From CAIKZY01 sp044374195 (GTDB taxonomy: Bacteria > Actinomycetota > Actinomycetes > S36-B12), in the NCBI GenBank assembly GCA_044374195.1, contig JBILOY010000009.1, forward strand, positions 1-64,000: a stretch of DNA of 64,000 bases. Direction: 5' to 3'. Numbering within the stretch: position 1 is the first letter of the stretch; each line of letters starts with the position of its first letter. A program made the position numbers and the translations under genes. This document shows positions 33,092 to 41,025 of this stretch, piece after piece. The notes under the pieces were generated by a model. It ran no database searches, was not told the origin of the DNA, and was given only the letters and a program-made list of their open reading frames with translations.

Positions 33092-33844
33092 ACGGAACCG
33101 GAAGAGATAGATCGTGGCGACAATCCCGACGAGAACGACGAGTCCGCGCAAAAAGGCATCGGGGAGGCGTTTGGCCCATTGTCCGCCGATGTAGCCACCT
33201 GGAATGGCGCCGAGAGCAATGCAGGCGGCCACTGCTAGATCCACATAGCCAGAGATGAGAAAGACGAGGGCCGATACGAGATTCGCCGCTGCCGCGAAGG
33301 CATTCTTTGCAGCATTCGCTCGCTGAATATCGGTGTCGTATCGAATGCCGAATAGGGCGAGCAAGATGATCCCCTGTCCGGCGCCGAAATACCCTGAATA
33401 CACCCCTACGGCTCCGCTGTACGGCCACAGGAGTCCTTGAGGCGAAGAGGCAGACGACCTGCGGCGAGTCAACCAGCGTGCGACAAGAGGTGAGATTGCT
33501 ACTAGAAGCGTCGCAGCGAGCACGAGCCATGGGATTACCGCGACAAAAACACGCACATCGAGACCGATGACAAGGAGCGCACCGATCAATGCGCCGCCAC
33601 ACCCGGCGATGATCGGCCAGCGGAGAACGTCGAGTCGATCGCGCCAGAGTGATCGATATGTCCAGGCAGACGTGATGGATCCCGCAACCAGTCCCAGACA
33701 GTTGGATCCGTTCGCTGTGAGGGGCGGTACCCCCATCCCGGTGAGAACGGGGTACACGAGCAAGGTGCCTGAACCCACCGCTGCGTTGATTACACCGCCA
33801 CCAAAGCCAGCCAGTGCAATGAGCACCCATTGAAGAGTCGTCAT
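33089..33844 (-). CDS. TauE/SafE family permease
   Basis: This 251-residue protein has seven or eight hydrophobic helices and the TauE/SafE pattern: GFGGGVINAAVGSGTLLVYP at the N-terminus and a repeated GAVGVYSGYFGAGQGIILL in the second half. The family exports sulfite, sulfoacetate or other organosulfur anions; the substrate here is unknown. Its start overlaps the stop of the ABC ATPase gene as ATGA. The two genes do not normally form one transporter, so the link may be only co-expression. Confidence 0.88.
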   Translation of the reverse strand: MTTLQWVLIALAGFGGGVINAAVGSGTLLVYPVLTGMGVPPLTANGSNCLGLVAGSITSAWTYRSLWRDRLDVLRWPIIAGCGGALIGALLVIGLDVRVFVAVIPWLVLAATLLVAISPLVARWLTRRRSSASSPQGLLWPYSGAVGVYSGYFGAGQGIILLALFGIRYDTDIQRANAAKNAFAAAANLVSALVFLISGYVDLAVAACIALGAIPGGYIGGQWAKRLPDAFLRGLVVLVGIVATIYLFRFR

Positions 33845-34629
33845 CGTGGCGAACGTCGGGCGAAGAAGCGGCCGCTGAGCTGGCTAACCTCAATGGGAAA
33901 TTCGAATGCTCGTGTGAGCGTGTCGCTGGTGATCACGGTGTTGATCGGACCGCTCGCCACGATCCTGCCCTTCGCGATGACGAGCGCGTGAGAAAAACCT
34001 GGTGGAATCTCCTCGACGTGGTGGGTAATGAGCACGAGTCCGGGAGCCATCGCATCAGCAGCGAGTATTTCTAAACGTTCGACAAGGTCTTCGCGCCCGG
34101 CCAGATCGAGCCCTGCTCCTGGCTCATCGAGCAACAAAAGCTCGGGGTCCGCCATCAGTGATCGAGCAATCAGACAGCGTTTCCGTTCTCCCTCCGAGAG
34201 GGTGCCGAACGTTCGATTCGCGAGGTGGGCCAGATTCCAACTGGCAAGCAACTCATCACGGCGAGCCTCGTCTGCCGGTTCGTACACCTCGATCCATCTG
34301 CCGGCCACGGCCTGCGCGCCGGTAATTACCGCATTGGCAACCGATTCCCCCGGTGGCAGATCAATGAGTTCCCCGCTGCTCGCCCAGCCGATTCGGGTGC
34401 GAAGTTCTGCCATGTCGGTGGCGCCAAGTTCTTCCCCGAGGACCTCGATGAGGCCACTCGTGGGAAACATCCGACCAGCCAGAATCGATAGCAGGGTCGT
34501 CTTGCCGGCGCCATTGGGGCCAATTACGACCCAACGTTCACCCTCCGAGACGCTCCAACTCACGTTGTCAAGGAGAAGTCGCTCACCCCTGCGAACCGTG
34601 AGTCCGATGCCGGTGAATACCTCTGCCAC
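33841..34629 (-). CDS. ABC transporter ATP-binding protein
   Basis: This 262-residue single ABC ATPase has Walker A GPNGAGKT (about 38-45), a signature variant LSEGERKR in place of LSGGQ, and Walker B LLLLDEPGAGLD. The switch histidine occurs in ITHHVEEIP. The closest known group is the ModF/YlmA-type stand-alone ATPases, which lack a cognate permease. No permease of an ABC type is encoded nearby, only the TauE/SafE protein. A GTG start with an upstream TAGGCT at 6 nt suggests a leaderless transcript. Confidence 0.88.
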   Translation of the reverse strand: MAEVFTGIGLTVRRGERLLLDNVSWSVSEGERWVVIGPNGAGKTTLLSILAGRMFPTSGLIEVLGEELGATDMAELRTRIGWASSGELIDLPPGESVANAVITGAQAVAGRWIEVYEPADEARRDELLASWNLAHLANRTFGTLSEGERKRCLIARSLMADPELLLLDEPGAGLDLAGREDLVERLEILAADAMAPGLVLITHHVEEIPPGFSHALVIAKGRIVASGPINTVITSDTLTRAFEFPIEVSQLSGRFFARRSPR

Positions 34630-34635
34630 GGGAAG

Positions 34636-34641
34636 AGCCTA
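34636..34641 (-). promoter_or_regulatory. -10 hexamer TAGGCT of the ABC ATPase gene
   Basis: On the minus strand TAGGCT is followed by 6 nt and the GTG at 34629. It lies back to back with the serB promoter. Confidence 0.65.
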
Positions 34642-34667
34642 TGCCGAGGGAAGCAGCCAATCAGCAC

Positions 34668-34673
34668 TAGTCT
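34668..34673 (+). promoter_or_regulatory. -10 hexamer TAGTCT of serB
   Basis: TAGTCT is followed by 7 nt and the serB ATG at 34681, one base longer than the usual spacing in this window. Confidence 0.5.
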
Positions 34674-34680
34674 CAGTTCG

Positions 34681-35913
34681 ATGAATGATGCAGCCGCAGA
34701 GACCCTCCTGCTCACCTTGACCGGGCCTGATCGTCCGGGAGTTACCCGTCGCGTGTGCGAGATCCTGGCTGATCACGATGTCGTCATCATCGACATTGAG
34801 CAGATCGTGGTGCGTGCGCACCTCACACTCTCCTTTCTCGTGACCTTGCCGGTGGGCCTTGCTCAGCTTCAGGAGTTCAGCCAGAGAGTGAGCGACTTCG
34901 GCTCTGCCCTCGGCTTTGACGTGAGAGTTCATCAGGGTGAGGCTGAGGCCGAGGCCGATACCCGACTTCACGGACGTTTCCAGATCACCGTGATGGGTGC
35001 TCCGCTTCGGCCCTCGGCCATCTCCCGTGTAGCGAGTGAGATCGCCGATCGCGGCGGAAATATCGATCGCATTCGCCGGATCGCCAGCTACCCCGTCACC
35101 GCAGTGGCGTTTGAGGGATCTGGCGCTGATGTCGCAGACCTTCGTTCAGCACTTGCGGCCGCGGCAGCCCAGACAGGTGTCGATATCGCCGTTCAGGATG
35201 CTGGGCTTGATCGCCGCGGACAGCACCTCGTGGTCATGGACGTCGATTCGACATTGATCCAAGACGAAGTCATCGATCTGCTTGCTGATGAGGCCGGCAC
35301 CCACGCTCAGGTTGCCGAGATCACTGAGCGAGCCATGGCTGGCGAACTCGACTTCGCTGCATCATTAACTGCGCGTGTCGCCCTCCTGGAAGGACTGCCT
35401 GCGGATGTCATCGACCGCGTGCGCGACCGCATCACCTTGACGCCTGGAGCTCGCACCCTATGCCGCACACTGAGGAATCTTGGCTACCGCGTTGCGTTGG
35501 TGTCGGGTGGATTCACTGAGGTGATCGCCCCGCTCGCTGTTGAACTCGGCGTTGACCATGTGCGGGCAAACACACTCGAAGTTGTCGATGGGCACCTGAC
35601 GGGCAAGGTTGTTGGAGCGATTGTCGATCGCGCCGGCAAACGGGCCGCACTTGAGGAACTCGCCCTCGAGTATGGGATACCTATGAGTCGCACGATTGCC
35701 ATCGGTGATGGTGCTAATGACGCCGACATGCTGCAGGCAGCCGGACTAGGCATCGCCTTCAACGGCAAGGCAGCGGCGCGCGACGCTGCCGACAGTTCAG
35801 TGAGCGTTCCCTACCTTGATTCCGTGCTTTACCTGATGGGCATCTCCCGTGCCGAGGTTGAGGATGCCGACGCGCACGCAGGCCTCGACATCAGCGCCCC
35901 GCCCGTTAGCTAG
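34681..35913 (+). CDS. serB: Phosphoserine phosphatase with two ACT-like domains
   Basis: SerB (410 residues) catalyses the last step of serine synthesis. Two N-terminal ACT-like domains (about 1-85 and 95-175) precede the HAD phosphatase domain. The nucleophile is Asp187 in VVMDVDSTLI, with Asp189 as acid/base. SGGF and GDGANDADML supply motifs II-III and the second metal site. This ACT-ACT-HAD layout is the mycobacterial SerB2 type, which is inhibited by serine. Serine and glycine metabolism are thus both encoded in this part of the window. The 3' end overlaps sixA tail to tail by 8 bp. Confidence 0.95.
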   Translation: MNDAAAETLLLTLTGPDRPGVTRRVCEILADHDVVIIDIEQIVVRAHLTLSFLVTLPVGLAQLQEFSQRVSDFGSALGFDVRVHQGEAEAEADTRLHGRFQITVMGAPLRPSAISRVASEIADRGGNIDRIRRIASYPVTAVAFEGSGADVADLRSALAAAAAQTGVDIAVQDAGLDRRGQHLVVMDVDSTLIQDEVIDLLADEAGTHAQVAEITERAMAGELDFAASLTARVALLEGLPADVIDRVRDRITLTPGARTLCRTLRNLGYRVALVSGGFTEVIAPLAVELGVDHVRANTLEVVDGHLTGKVVGAIVDRAGKRAALEELALEYGIPMSRTIAIGDGANDADMLQAAGLGIAFNGKAAARDAADSSVSVPYLDSVLYLMGISRAEVEDADAHAGLDISAPPVS

Positions 35914-36415
35914 CGCGCGGCACCGCGTAGGCCACGAGCTCGGCATCGCCTCGAGCTAGTGCCGCCCAGCCGTCATGGCGAATGACACACACGGCGCCTG
36001 TCGGGTACTTCTGAGAGATGTGCGAAAGCCAGCCGTGCGCATCACGACCTGTGACTCGTTCAATCAACTGCTCAAGGCCCGGATTGTGAGCGACCACGAG
36101 GAGACACGAGGCCGTCGCCTCGCTGAGCAACGTCAGAAGTTGGTCGACGGAAGCTTCGTAGAGACCGGGAACTGTGCGCTGATCGAAACCCGGCACTGCC
36201 GACTCTCGAACTCCGTCGCTGATTCCGGACCACGTCTGCTGGGCCCTGACTGCACTCGAGACCCATGCCTCGTCGACCGGAATTCGCTGCTGGGCGAACC
36301 ACTGCGATGCTGCTTTCGAATCCCGCGAGCCGCGATCGTTGAGCGGACGATCATGATCTGCGATGCCCGGTGGATATGCGGACTTGGAGTGTCGCATCAC
36401 GATGAGATCAGGCAC
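35906..36415 (-). CDS. sixA: Phosphohistidine phosphatase SixA-like
   Basis: This protein of about 169 residues is a short histidine phosphatase of the SixA type. The catalytic RHSKS motif is near the N-terminus and the second half-site is VAHNPGLEQL. SixA removes phosphate from phosphohistidine domains, but actinobacterial members are poorly studied. The GTG at 36415 was chosen because it overlaps fabI by only 8 bp; an ATG at 36442 adds nine residues and overlaps more. The gene is probably the last of dodecin-fabG-fabI-sixA. Confidence 0.85.
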   Translation of the reverse strand: MPDLIVMRHSKSAYPPGIADHDRPLNDRGSRDSKAASQWFAQQRIPVDEAWVSSAVRAQQTWSGISDGVRESAVPGFDQRTVPGLYEASVDQLLTLLSEATASCLLVVAHNPGLEQLIERVTGRDAHGWLSHISQKYPTGAVCVIRHDGWAALARGDAELVAYAVPRAS

Positions 36416-37175
36416 CTTGCGAGTGAACTCCGCCGTCGACATGGATGATCTCGCCAGTTGTGGCAGGGAACCAGTCCGAGAGAAGGGCGACGCAGGCGCG
36501 TGCGGCGGGAGTCGGATCATCGAGATCCCACGTGAGCGGCGATCGAGCGGCCCACACGGCTTCGAAATCGTCGAAGCCAGGAATGCTCTTGGCAGCCATG
36601 GTGCGGATGGGTCCCGCGGCGATCAGGTTCACTCGGATGCCTGACGGGCCGAGATCACGGGCCAGATAGCGCGAAGTACTTTCGAAGGCCGCCTTGGCGA
36701 CACCCATCCAGTCGTACTTCGGCCAGGCGATGGTGGCATCGAAATCAAGGCCCACAATCGCAGAGCCGGCGGGCATGACGGGCTTGGCGGCAACGGCAAG
36801 AGCCTTCAGTGAGTAGGCCGAGACATGCACCGCGGTGGCCACGTCTTCCCAGGCCGTATTCAGGAAGTTTCCGCCGAGGGCAGCTTCGGGCGCAAAGCCG
36901 ATCGAGTGAAGAACCCCGTGGAGTTCGGGGGCATGCTCACGAACTCGATCCGCCAAGGCATCGAGGTGCTCAACATTCGTGACGTCGAGCTCGATGACAG
37001 GAGCTTCGGCAGGAAGTCGACTTGCCGAACGCTTAGTCAAAGACATCGTGCGACCGAAGGAGGTCAAGATGACCTGCGCACCTTGCTCTTGAGCGAACTT
37101 CGCGACGTGGAAGGCGATCGACTGATCAGTGAGAACCCCGGTGACCAGGATGGTCTTGCCGTCGAGAATCCCCAT
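36408..37175 (-). CDS. fabI: Enoyl-[acyl-carrier-protein] reductase (InhA-like)
   Basis: FabI (255 residues) reduces trans-2-enoyl-ACP with NADH. It is InhA-like: GILDGKTILVTGVLTDQSIAF at the cofactor site (written in part), Ser91 in HSIGFAP, and the active-site pair Tyr154 and Lys161 in YDWMGVAKAA. The VDGGVHSQGA C-terminus is typical. Unlike mycobacteria with FAS-I plus FAS-II, the presence of a type I system cannot be judged here. fabG precedes it by 17 nt, reproducing the mabA-inhA pair. Confidence 0.95.
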   Translation of the reverse strand: MGILDGKTILVTGVLTDQSIAFHVAKFAQEQGAQVILTSFGRTMSLTKRSASRLPAEAPVIELDVTNVEHLDALADRVREHAPELHGVLHSIGFAPEAALGGNFLNTAWEDVATAVHVSAYSLKALAVAAKPVMPAGSAIVGLDFDATIAWPKYDWMGVAKAAFESTSRYLARDLGPSGIRVNLIAAGPIRTMAAKSIPGFDDFEAVWAARSPLTWDLDDPTPAARACVALLSDWFPATTGEIIHVDGGVHSQGA

Positions 37176-37192
37176 GTCGTGCCCTTCGTGTG

Positions 37193-37894
37193 TCAGTGAC
37201 CGAGCCCGAGCCCGCCATCAACCGGAATCACGGCCCCCGTGATGTACCCGGCATCTGCAGACGCGATGAAATTCACCACTCCGGCGATTTCCTCCGGTTG
37301 AGCATAGCGAGCGAGGGGTACGGCTCCGAGGATCTCGGCCTTGCGCTCCTCTCCCAGTTCAGCGGTCATGTCGGTATCAACAAAGCCAGGGGCGACCACA
37401 TTGACGGTGATGCCACGTGAGCCAACCTCGCGTGCCAGGGAACGCGCGACTCCAACAAGGCCTGCCTTGGAGGCGGCATAGTTCACTTGACCGGCGGAGC
37501 CCATGAGGCCGACGACTGAGGACACCAAGATGATGCGGCCAGTGCGAGCTTTGAGCATGTTGCGGAGCGCTCGACGAGCGATGCGGATCGAGCCCGCCAG
37601 ATTCGTGGTGAGTACTTCATCGATGTCCTCATCGGACATGCGCATGAGCAGATTGTCTCGGGTGATACCCGCGTTAGCCACCACGATGGTGATCGGACCG
37701 TGCTGCTCCTCGATCGCGTCAAAGGCTGCGTTGATCGATTCCGGATCCGAGACATCCATGACGACAGCTGACAGTCCATCAGGTGCAACACCGCTTCGAC
37801 AGCCGACGATCACCGTGTGACCTGAATCGCGAAGGCGCTGAGCGCAGGCCAGGCCAATACCGCGATTTCCGCCTGTGACGAGTGCGACAGACAT
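37193..37894 (-). CDS. fabG: 3-oxoacyl-[acyl-carrier-protein] reductase
   Basis: FabG (233 residues) is a classical SDR that reduces beta-ketoacyl-ACP with NADPH. It has TGGNRGIGLA at the cofactor site, the NAGI segment, Ser125/Ser126, and Tyr139 and Lys143 in YAASKAG. Length and order match mycobacterial MabA (FabG1). It is followed by fabI and preceded by the dodecin gene with an 8-nt gap. The two enzymes provide both reductive steps of chain elongation. Confidence 0.95.
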   Translation of the reverse strand: MSVALVTGGNRGIGLACAQRLRDSGHTVIVGCRSGVAPDGLSAVVMDVSDPESINAAFDAIEEQHGPITIVVANAGITRDNLLMRMSDEDIDEVLTTNLAGSIRIARRALRNMLKARTGRIILVSSVVGLMGSAGQVNYAASKAGLVGVARSLAREVGSRGITVNVVAPGFVDTDMTAELGEERKAEILGAVPLARYAQPEEIAGVVNFIASADAGYITGAVIPVDGGLGLGH

Positions 37895-37902
37895 GACGAG
37901 GC

Positions 37903-38115
37903 CTAGTTTGCGTCTTCTAGGCGGTATCCGAGCTTCACAGATACCTGGAAGTGGTCCACGACTCCGTCGCGCACGTATCCACGGATCTGGGACACCTCGA
38001 ACCAGTCGACATGTCGAACGCTCTGGGAGGCACGCGTGACTGCCTGGTTGATTGCGTCGTCGATGCCAACCTTGGAGGTCCCGACGATCTCAGTAAGTCC
38101 GTATGCGCGATCCAT
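37903..38115 (-). CDS. Dodecin family flavoprotein
   Basis: This 70-residue protein is a dodecin, a dodecameric flavin-storage protein. The EIVGTSxxGIDDAI start, the flavin-stacking Trp38 in HVDWFEVSQIRG and the C-terminal FQVSVKLGYRLED are the family pattern. An AAGGAG lies 5 nt before the ATG. It is the first gene of the dodecin-fabG-fabI-sixA run. A connection to fatty-acid synthesis is not obvious; it may simply share regulation. Confidence 0.92.
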   Translation of the reverse strand: MDRAYGLTEIVGTSKVGIDDAINQAVTRASQSVRHVDWFEVSQIRGYVRDGVVDHFQVSVKLGYRLEDAN

Positions 38116-38221
38116 GCTGCTCCTTCTTCATACCCCCGACGACTCGGGGCTCGCCGAGCAGGATATTGCCGAGGGCCATAACCTGGGTAGGTGGGTAAGC
38201 CGTCGGTCGTGGAGGTGGGTC

Positions 38222-38551
38222 ATGGGTAAGGAATCCAGTGACGTCTTCACTATTACCGAGGCCCAGCGCGGGCTGAGCGTCGAGCAGACCACGCGCACCC
38301 GTCGCTACCTCATCTCCATGGGGATCCGAACAGCGTGCGTGATCTTGGCCATATTCGTGCCGGGATGGCCCCGTTGGGTGTTCATCACCGGCGCGGTGGT
38401 TCTGCCTTACCTCGCGGTTGTCATCGCGAATGCCGGTCGTGAGAGCGACGAGCCAGGCGACACGGGTGTGGAGCACTACGAATCGCGCGCACTGGGCATG
38501 AGCACCACGATGCTTCCCGGGCCCGAGGGCAACATTTACCGGGCACCGTAG
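38222..38551 (+). CDS. DUF3099 family membrane protein
   Basis: This 109-residue protein fits DUF3099, a small actinobacterial family. It has the conserved ITEAQRGLSVEQTTRTRRYL segment, two membrane helices (about 38-80: IRTACVILAIFVPG, VFITGAVVLPYLAVVIAN) and the family NAGRE. A cytoplasmic tail follows. The ATG at 38222 has a GGAGGTGGG sequence upstream and was preferred over a long upstream extension that overlaps the dodecin start region. Function is unknown. It is divergent from dodecin and precedes the SURF1 gene. Confidence 0.82.
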   Translation: MGKESSDVFTITEAQRGLSVEQTTRTRRYLISMGIRTACVILAIFVPGWPRWVFITGAVVLPYLAVVIANAGRESDEPGDTGVEHYESRALGMSTTMLPGPEGNIYRAP

Positions 38552-38582
38552 TTAGCCCCAGAAATCTGGTTCTTTCGCCGCG

Positions 38583-38588
38583 TAGAGT
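38583..38588 (+). promoter_or_regulatory. -10 hexamer TAGAGT of the SURF1 gene
   Basis: TAGAGT is followed by 6 nt and the ATG at 38595. Confidence 0.65.
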
Positions 38589-38594
38589 GTTGCC

Positions 38595-39299
38595 ATGCTG
38601 AGCTTGTTGCGCACACGGCGCTGGCTCTCCTTCACCGCCGTCGTGATCATTGTGATCGTTGCCTTTGGGCTACTCAGCAGGTGGCAGTGGTCGCGTGCCG
38701 AGGAGAAGCAGGTTCTGAACTCGAGCATGGTCATTGCCAGAGCCGAAGCCCCCGTCACGCCTGCTGCAGCCTCAGTCGAGTGGACTCCTGTGCGTATCAC
38801 CGGGACCTACGATCAGACGAACGAAGTAGTCGTGAGAAAGCGTCCACAAGAGACCGTCAACGGGTTCTGGATCATGACACCGCTGGTAACCGAGATCGGA
38901 ACTATTTGGGTCAATCGCGGTTGGCTGCGTGCTGACGGAAATGCCACGACGTACCCAGATGTGCCTCCAGCTCCCGCAGGCGAGGTGACGATCACAGGAC
39001 TCTGGCGTGATTGGCAGGAAGCACGGACTACATCGGGGCTCCCGGTGGGCATGATCTCCGACGTCGATCCCGTGGTGCTCCCGGTGCCGACGCCAGTCGA
39101 CGGCTTCGTTCAGCTCACGGAGTCGGTGCCCGAACAGAGCGGTCTTGCGGCAATTCAGCTACCCGAGATCGATGATGCGCAGAACATCTCCTACGCCGTG
39201 CAGTGGATACTCTTCGCGCTCGTGTGCACCGGCGGCTGGTTCTTCTTCCTGCGCCGCGAGGCACGCGATGACACAAGTAACCTGGCTCAGGAGGATTGA
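38595..39299 (+). CDS. SURF1 family cytochrome oxidase biogenesis protein
   Basis: This 234-residue protein has the SURF1 layout: an N-terminal membrane helix followed by GLLSRWQWSRAEEK, a large extracytoplasmic domain with VNRGWLRAD, and a C-terminal membrane helix (YAVQWILFALVCTGGWFFF). SURF1 helps assemble the haem a3-CuB centre of cytochrome c oxidase. It fits with ctaA and ctaB further along, which make haem A. The stop overlaps the SDR start as TGATG. Confidence 0.93.
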   Translation: MLSLLRTRRWLSFTAVVIIVIVAFGLLSRWQWSRAEEKQVLNSSMVIARAEAPVTPAAASVEWTPVRITGTYDQTNEVVVRKRPQETVNGFWIMTPLVTEIGTIWVNRGWLRADGNATTYPDVPPAPAGEVTITGLWRDWQEARTTSGLPVGMISDVDPVVLPVPTPVDGFVQLTESVPEQSGLAAIQLPEIDDAQNISYAVQWILFALVCTGGWFFFLRREARDDTSNLAQED

Positions 39300-40078
39300 T
39301 GGATCTCGAACTCTCGTCGCGTACCTACATCGTTAGCGGTGGTAGCAAGGGCCTGGGTCTGGCTACCGCTGAAGCACTTGTTCGAGAGGGCGCCAATGTC
39401 GTTCTTGTGGCCCGCGAAGAAACTCGGCTACAGGCTGTCAGGGAGCGCCTCGGCGCAGGTGCAACCACGCTGTCAGGCGATCTCGACGACCCCGCGTTGG
39501 CTCAGCGTGCCATCGAGATGGCGCATGATCACTTTGGTCGACTAGACGGAGCACTCGTCAGTGTCGGCGGCCCACCGGCTGGCTCCGTGTTGAGCACGAC
39601 AGACGATCAGTGGACTGCCGCTTTCGGAACCGTGTTTTTGGGCGGTCTTCGGCTCATGCGCGAGGTAGCTCGGGCATTGTCTGTGGAGAATTCCACGAGT
39701 CCAGGTCTAGGTGGCTCGGTCGTGGTCGTACTCTCAAGCTCCGCGGTTCAAGTTCTCTCGGGAATCTCGATCAGCAATGGACTGCGGCCAGGTCTCGCGA
39801 TGCTGGTCACTGACCTTGCTGATGAGGTCGGCCCGAAGGATGTCCGTGTGAATGGGCTGCTGCCAGGGCGCTTCGATACTGAGCGCATACGTGAACTCGA
39901 TGCGGCGTCAGGTGACGCGGACGCAAATCGAATAAGGCTCAGTGCAGACATTCCACTTCGGCGCTATGGGCGTGCAGAGGAGTTCGCTCAGGTAGCGACT
40001 TTCCTGCTGAGCCCGGCATCGTCCTATGTGACCGGGACAGTGATCGCTGTCGATGGCGGAGTCACCCGGGTGCCGTAG
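39299..40078 (+). CDS. Short-chain dehydrogenase with degenerate catalytic motif
   Basis: This 259-residue SDR has the cofactor motif SGGSKGLGLATAEA and the C-terminal VTGTVIAVDGG. The usual Tyr-x3-Lys pair is absent: in the corresponding place the sequence reads SISNGLRPG after SSSAVQVLSG. A group of SDRs with this SN-x2-R pattern exists, so the change is probably a subfamily feature and not decay. Catalysis may be altered. AGGAGG lies 5 nt before the ATG, inside the SURF1 gene end. Its 3' end overlaps oleD on the opposite strand by 55 bp. Confidence 0.85.
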   Translation: MDLELSSRTYIVSGGSKGLGLATAEALVREGANVVLVAREETRLQAVRERLGAGATTLSGDLDDPALAQRAIEMAHDHFGRLDGALVSVGGPPAGSVLSTTDDQWTAAFGTVFLGGLRLMREVARALSVENSTSPGLGGSVVVVLSSSAVQVLSGISISNGLRPGLAMLVTDLADEVGPKDVRVNGLLPGRFDTERIRELDAASGDADANRIRLSADIPLRRYGRAEEFAQVATFLLSPASSYVTGTVIAVDGGVTRVP

Positions 40079-41025
40079 GAGGCTGCAAGACGCACAAAGC
40101 CTTCGGCAAGGCTTATGCGGGGAACCCATCCGAGTGCTGACCGCGTCTCTCGTTGATCGAACCAATGAGCGGTAGCGAGTTGTTCGACAAGAAATGAGGT
40201 CAGCGGCGGTTCCGAATCTCCCCACAAACGTTCGGCGATCGCACCTGCCCGGTACGCGGCGGATGCAGGAACACTCCGTCGCGGTGGTGCTACGCCGGCA
40301 GCGCTACAGATGAGCTCCAACAGTTCGGCGACTGTGCGAGGTTCTCCGTTGCTGACCACGAATGCCCGCCCGGCGTTCACGGTGCAGGTATCCAGAGCAG
40401 CGATGAGAGCCTCGGCAGCATTGTCGATGTACGTGGTGTCGATGAGAGCATGCCCGTGGTCGATGAGGAAGAGCCGACCTGCCTGAGCGCGAGAGACGAT
40501 TCGTCCGATCAGTTGCTCATCACCTGGACCCCAGATGAGGTGGGGTCGAACCGCGCACACGGAGAAGTCCGAATCGGAAGCGGCAAGAGCCAGCAGCTCA
40601 GCTTCTGCCTTGGTACGGGCGTAGTTGCCTCGTGCACCCTCCGGATCAGCCGGCTGCGCCTGGTCACCATGGATAGCACGCCCGAGATGGGCAACCGATG
40701 GAGTTGAGACATGCACGAAGGAGCGAACACCACTCGCGCGTGCCGCCGATAGCAATGCGGCGGTGCCGTCAACATTGATGCGCGAGAACTCGGCTTCCGG
40801 GCCATTGATCGAGACCTTGGCAGCGCAGTGGATTACCCGATCTACTCCCTCCAGCGCCAAGCGCCTTGCGTCTGCGTCATTGAGATCCCCTCGGATCTGT
40901 CGTACATCAAGACCGCTGTCGCTGCGCTGCATCACCGTGACCAGCTCACCTCGGGCGGCAAGCTGAAGTGCAACTGTTCGTCCGAGTAAGCCCGATGCTC
41001 CTGTGACCAGGACACCGCCGCTCAT
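40024..41025 (-). CDS. oleD: OleD: 2-alkyl-3-ketoalkanoic acid reductase
   Basis: This 333-residue NAD(P)-dependent epimerase/reductase-like protein has the extended-SDR Rossmann motif VTGASGLLGR at the N-terminus and the catalytic Tyr135 and Lys139 in NYARTKAEAE, with Ser/Thr at 107-108. In the ole pathway OleD reduces the OleA product to the beta-hydroxy acid. The assignment rests on the fold plus its place directly after the oleBC fusion. The ATG at 41025 overlaps the oleBC stop as ATGA. The last 18 codons lie antisense to the end of the SDR gene. An isolated member could have been called a steroid dehydrogenase-like protein. Confidence 0.88.
   Translation of the reverse strand: MSGGVLVTGASGLLGRTVALQLAARGELVTVMQRSDSGLDVRQIRGDLNDADARRLALEGVDRVIHCAAKVSINGPEAEFSRINVDGTAALLSAARASGVRSFVHVSTPSVAHLGRAIHGDQAQPADPEGARGNYARTKAEAELLALAASDSDFSVCAVRPHLIWGPGDEQLIGRIVSRAQAGRLFLIDHGHALIDTTYIDNAAEALIAALDTCTVNAGRAFVVSNGEPRTVAELLELICSAAGVAPPRRSVPASAAYRAGAIAERLWGDSEPPLTSFLVEQLATAHWFDQRETRSALGWVPRISLAEGFVRLAASYGTRVTPPSTAITVPVT

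Noticed and set aside
32424..33893. A 489-residue minus-strand open frame across the TauE/SafE gene
   Set aside because: Only its last 213 residues look like protein with membrane helices and have a Shine-Dalgarno sequence. The upstream part is a low-complexity Arg/Ser-rich shadow of the TauE gene.
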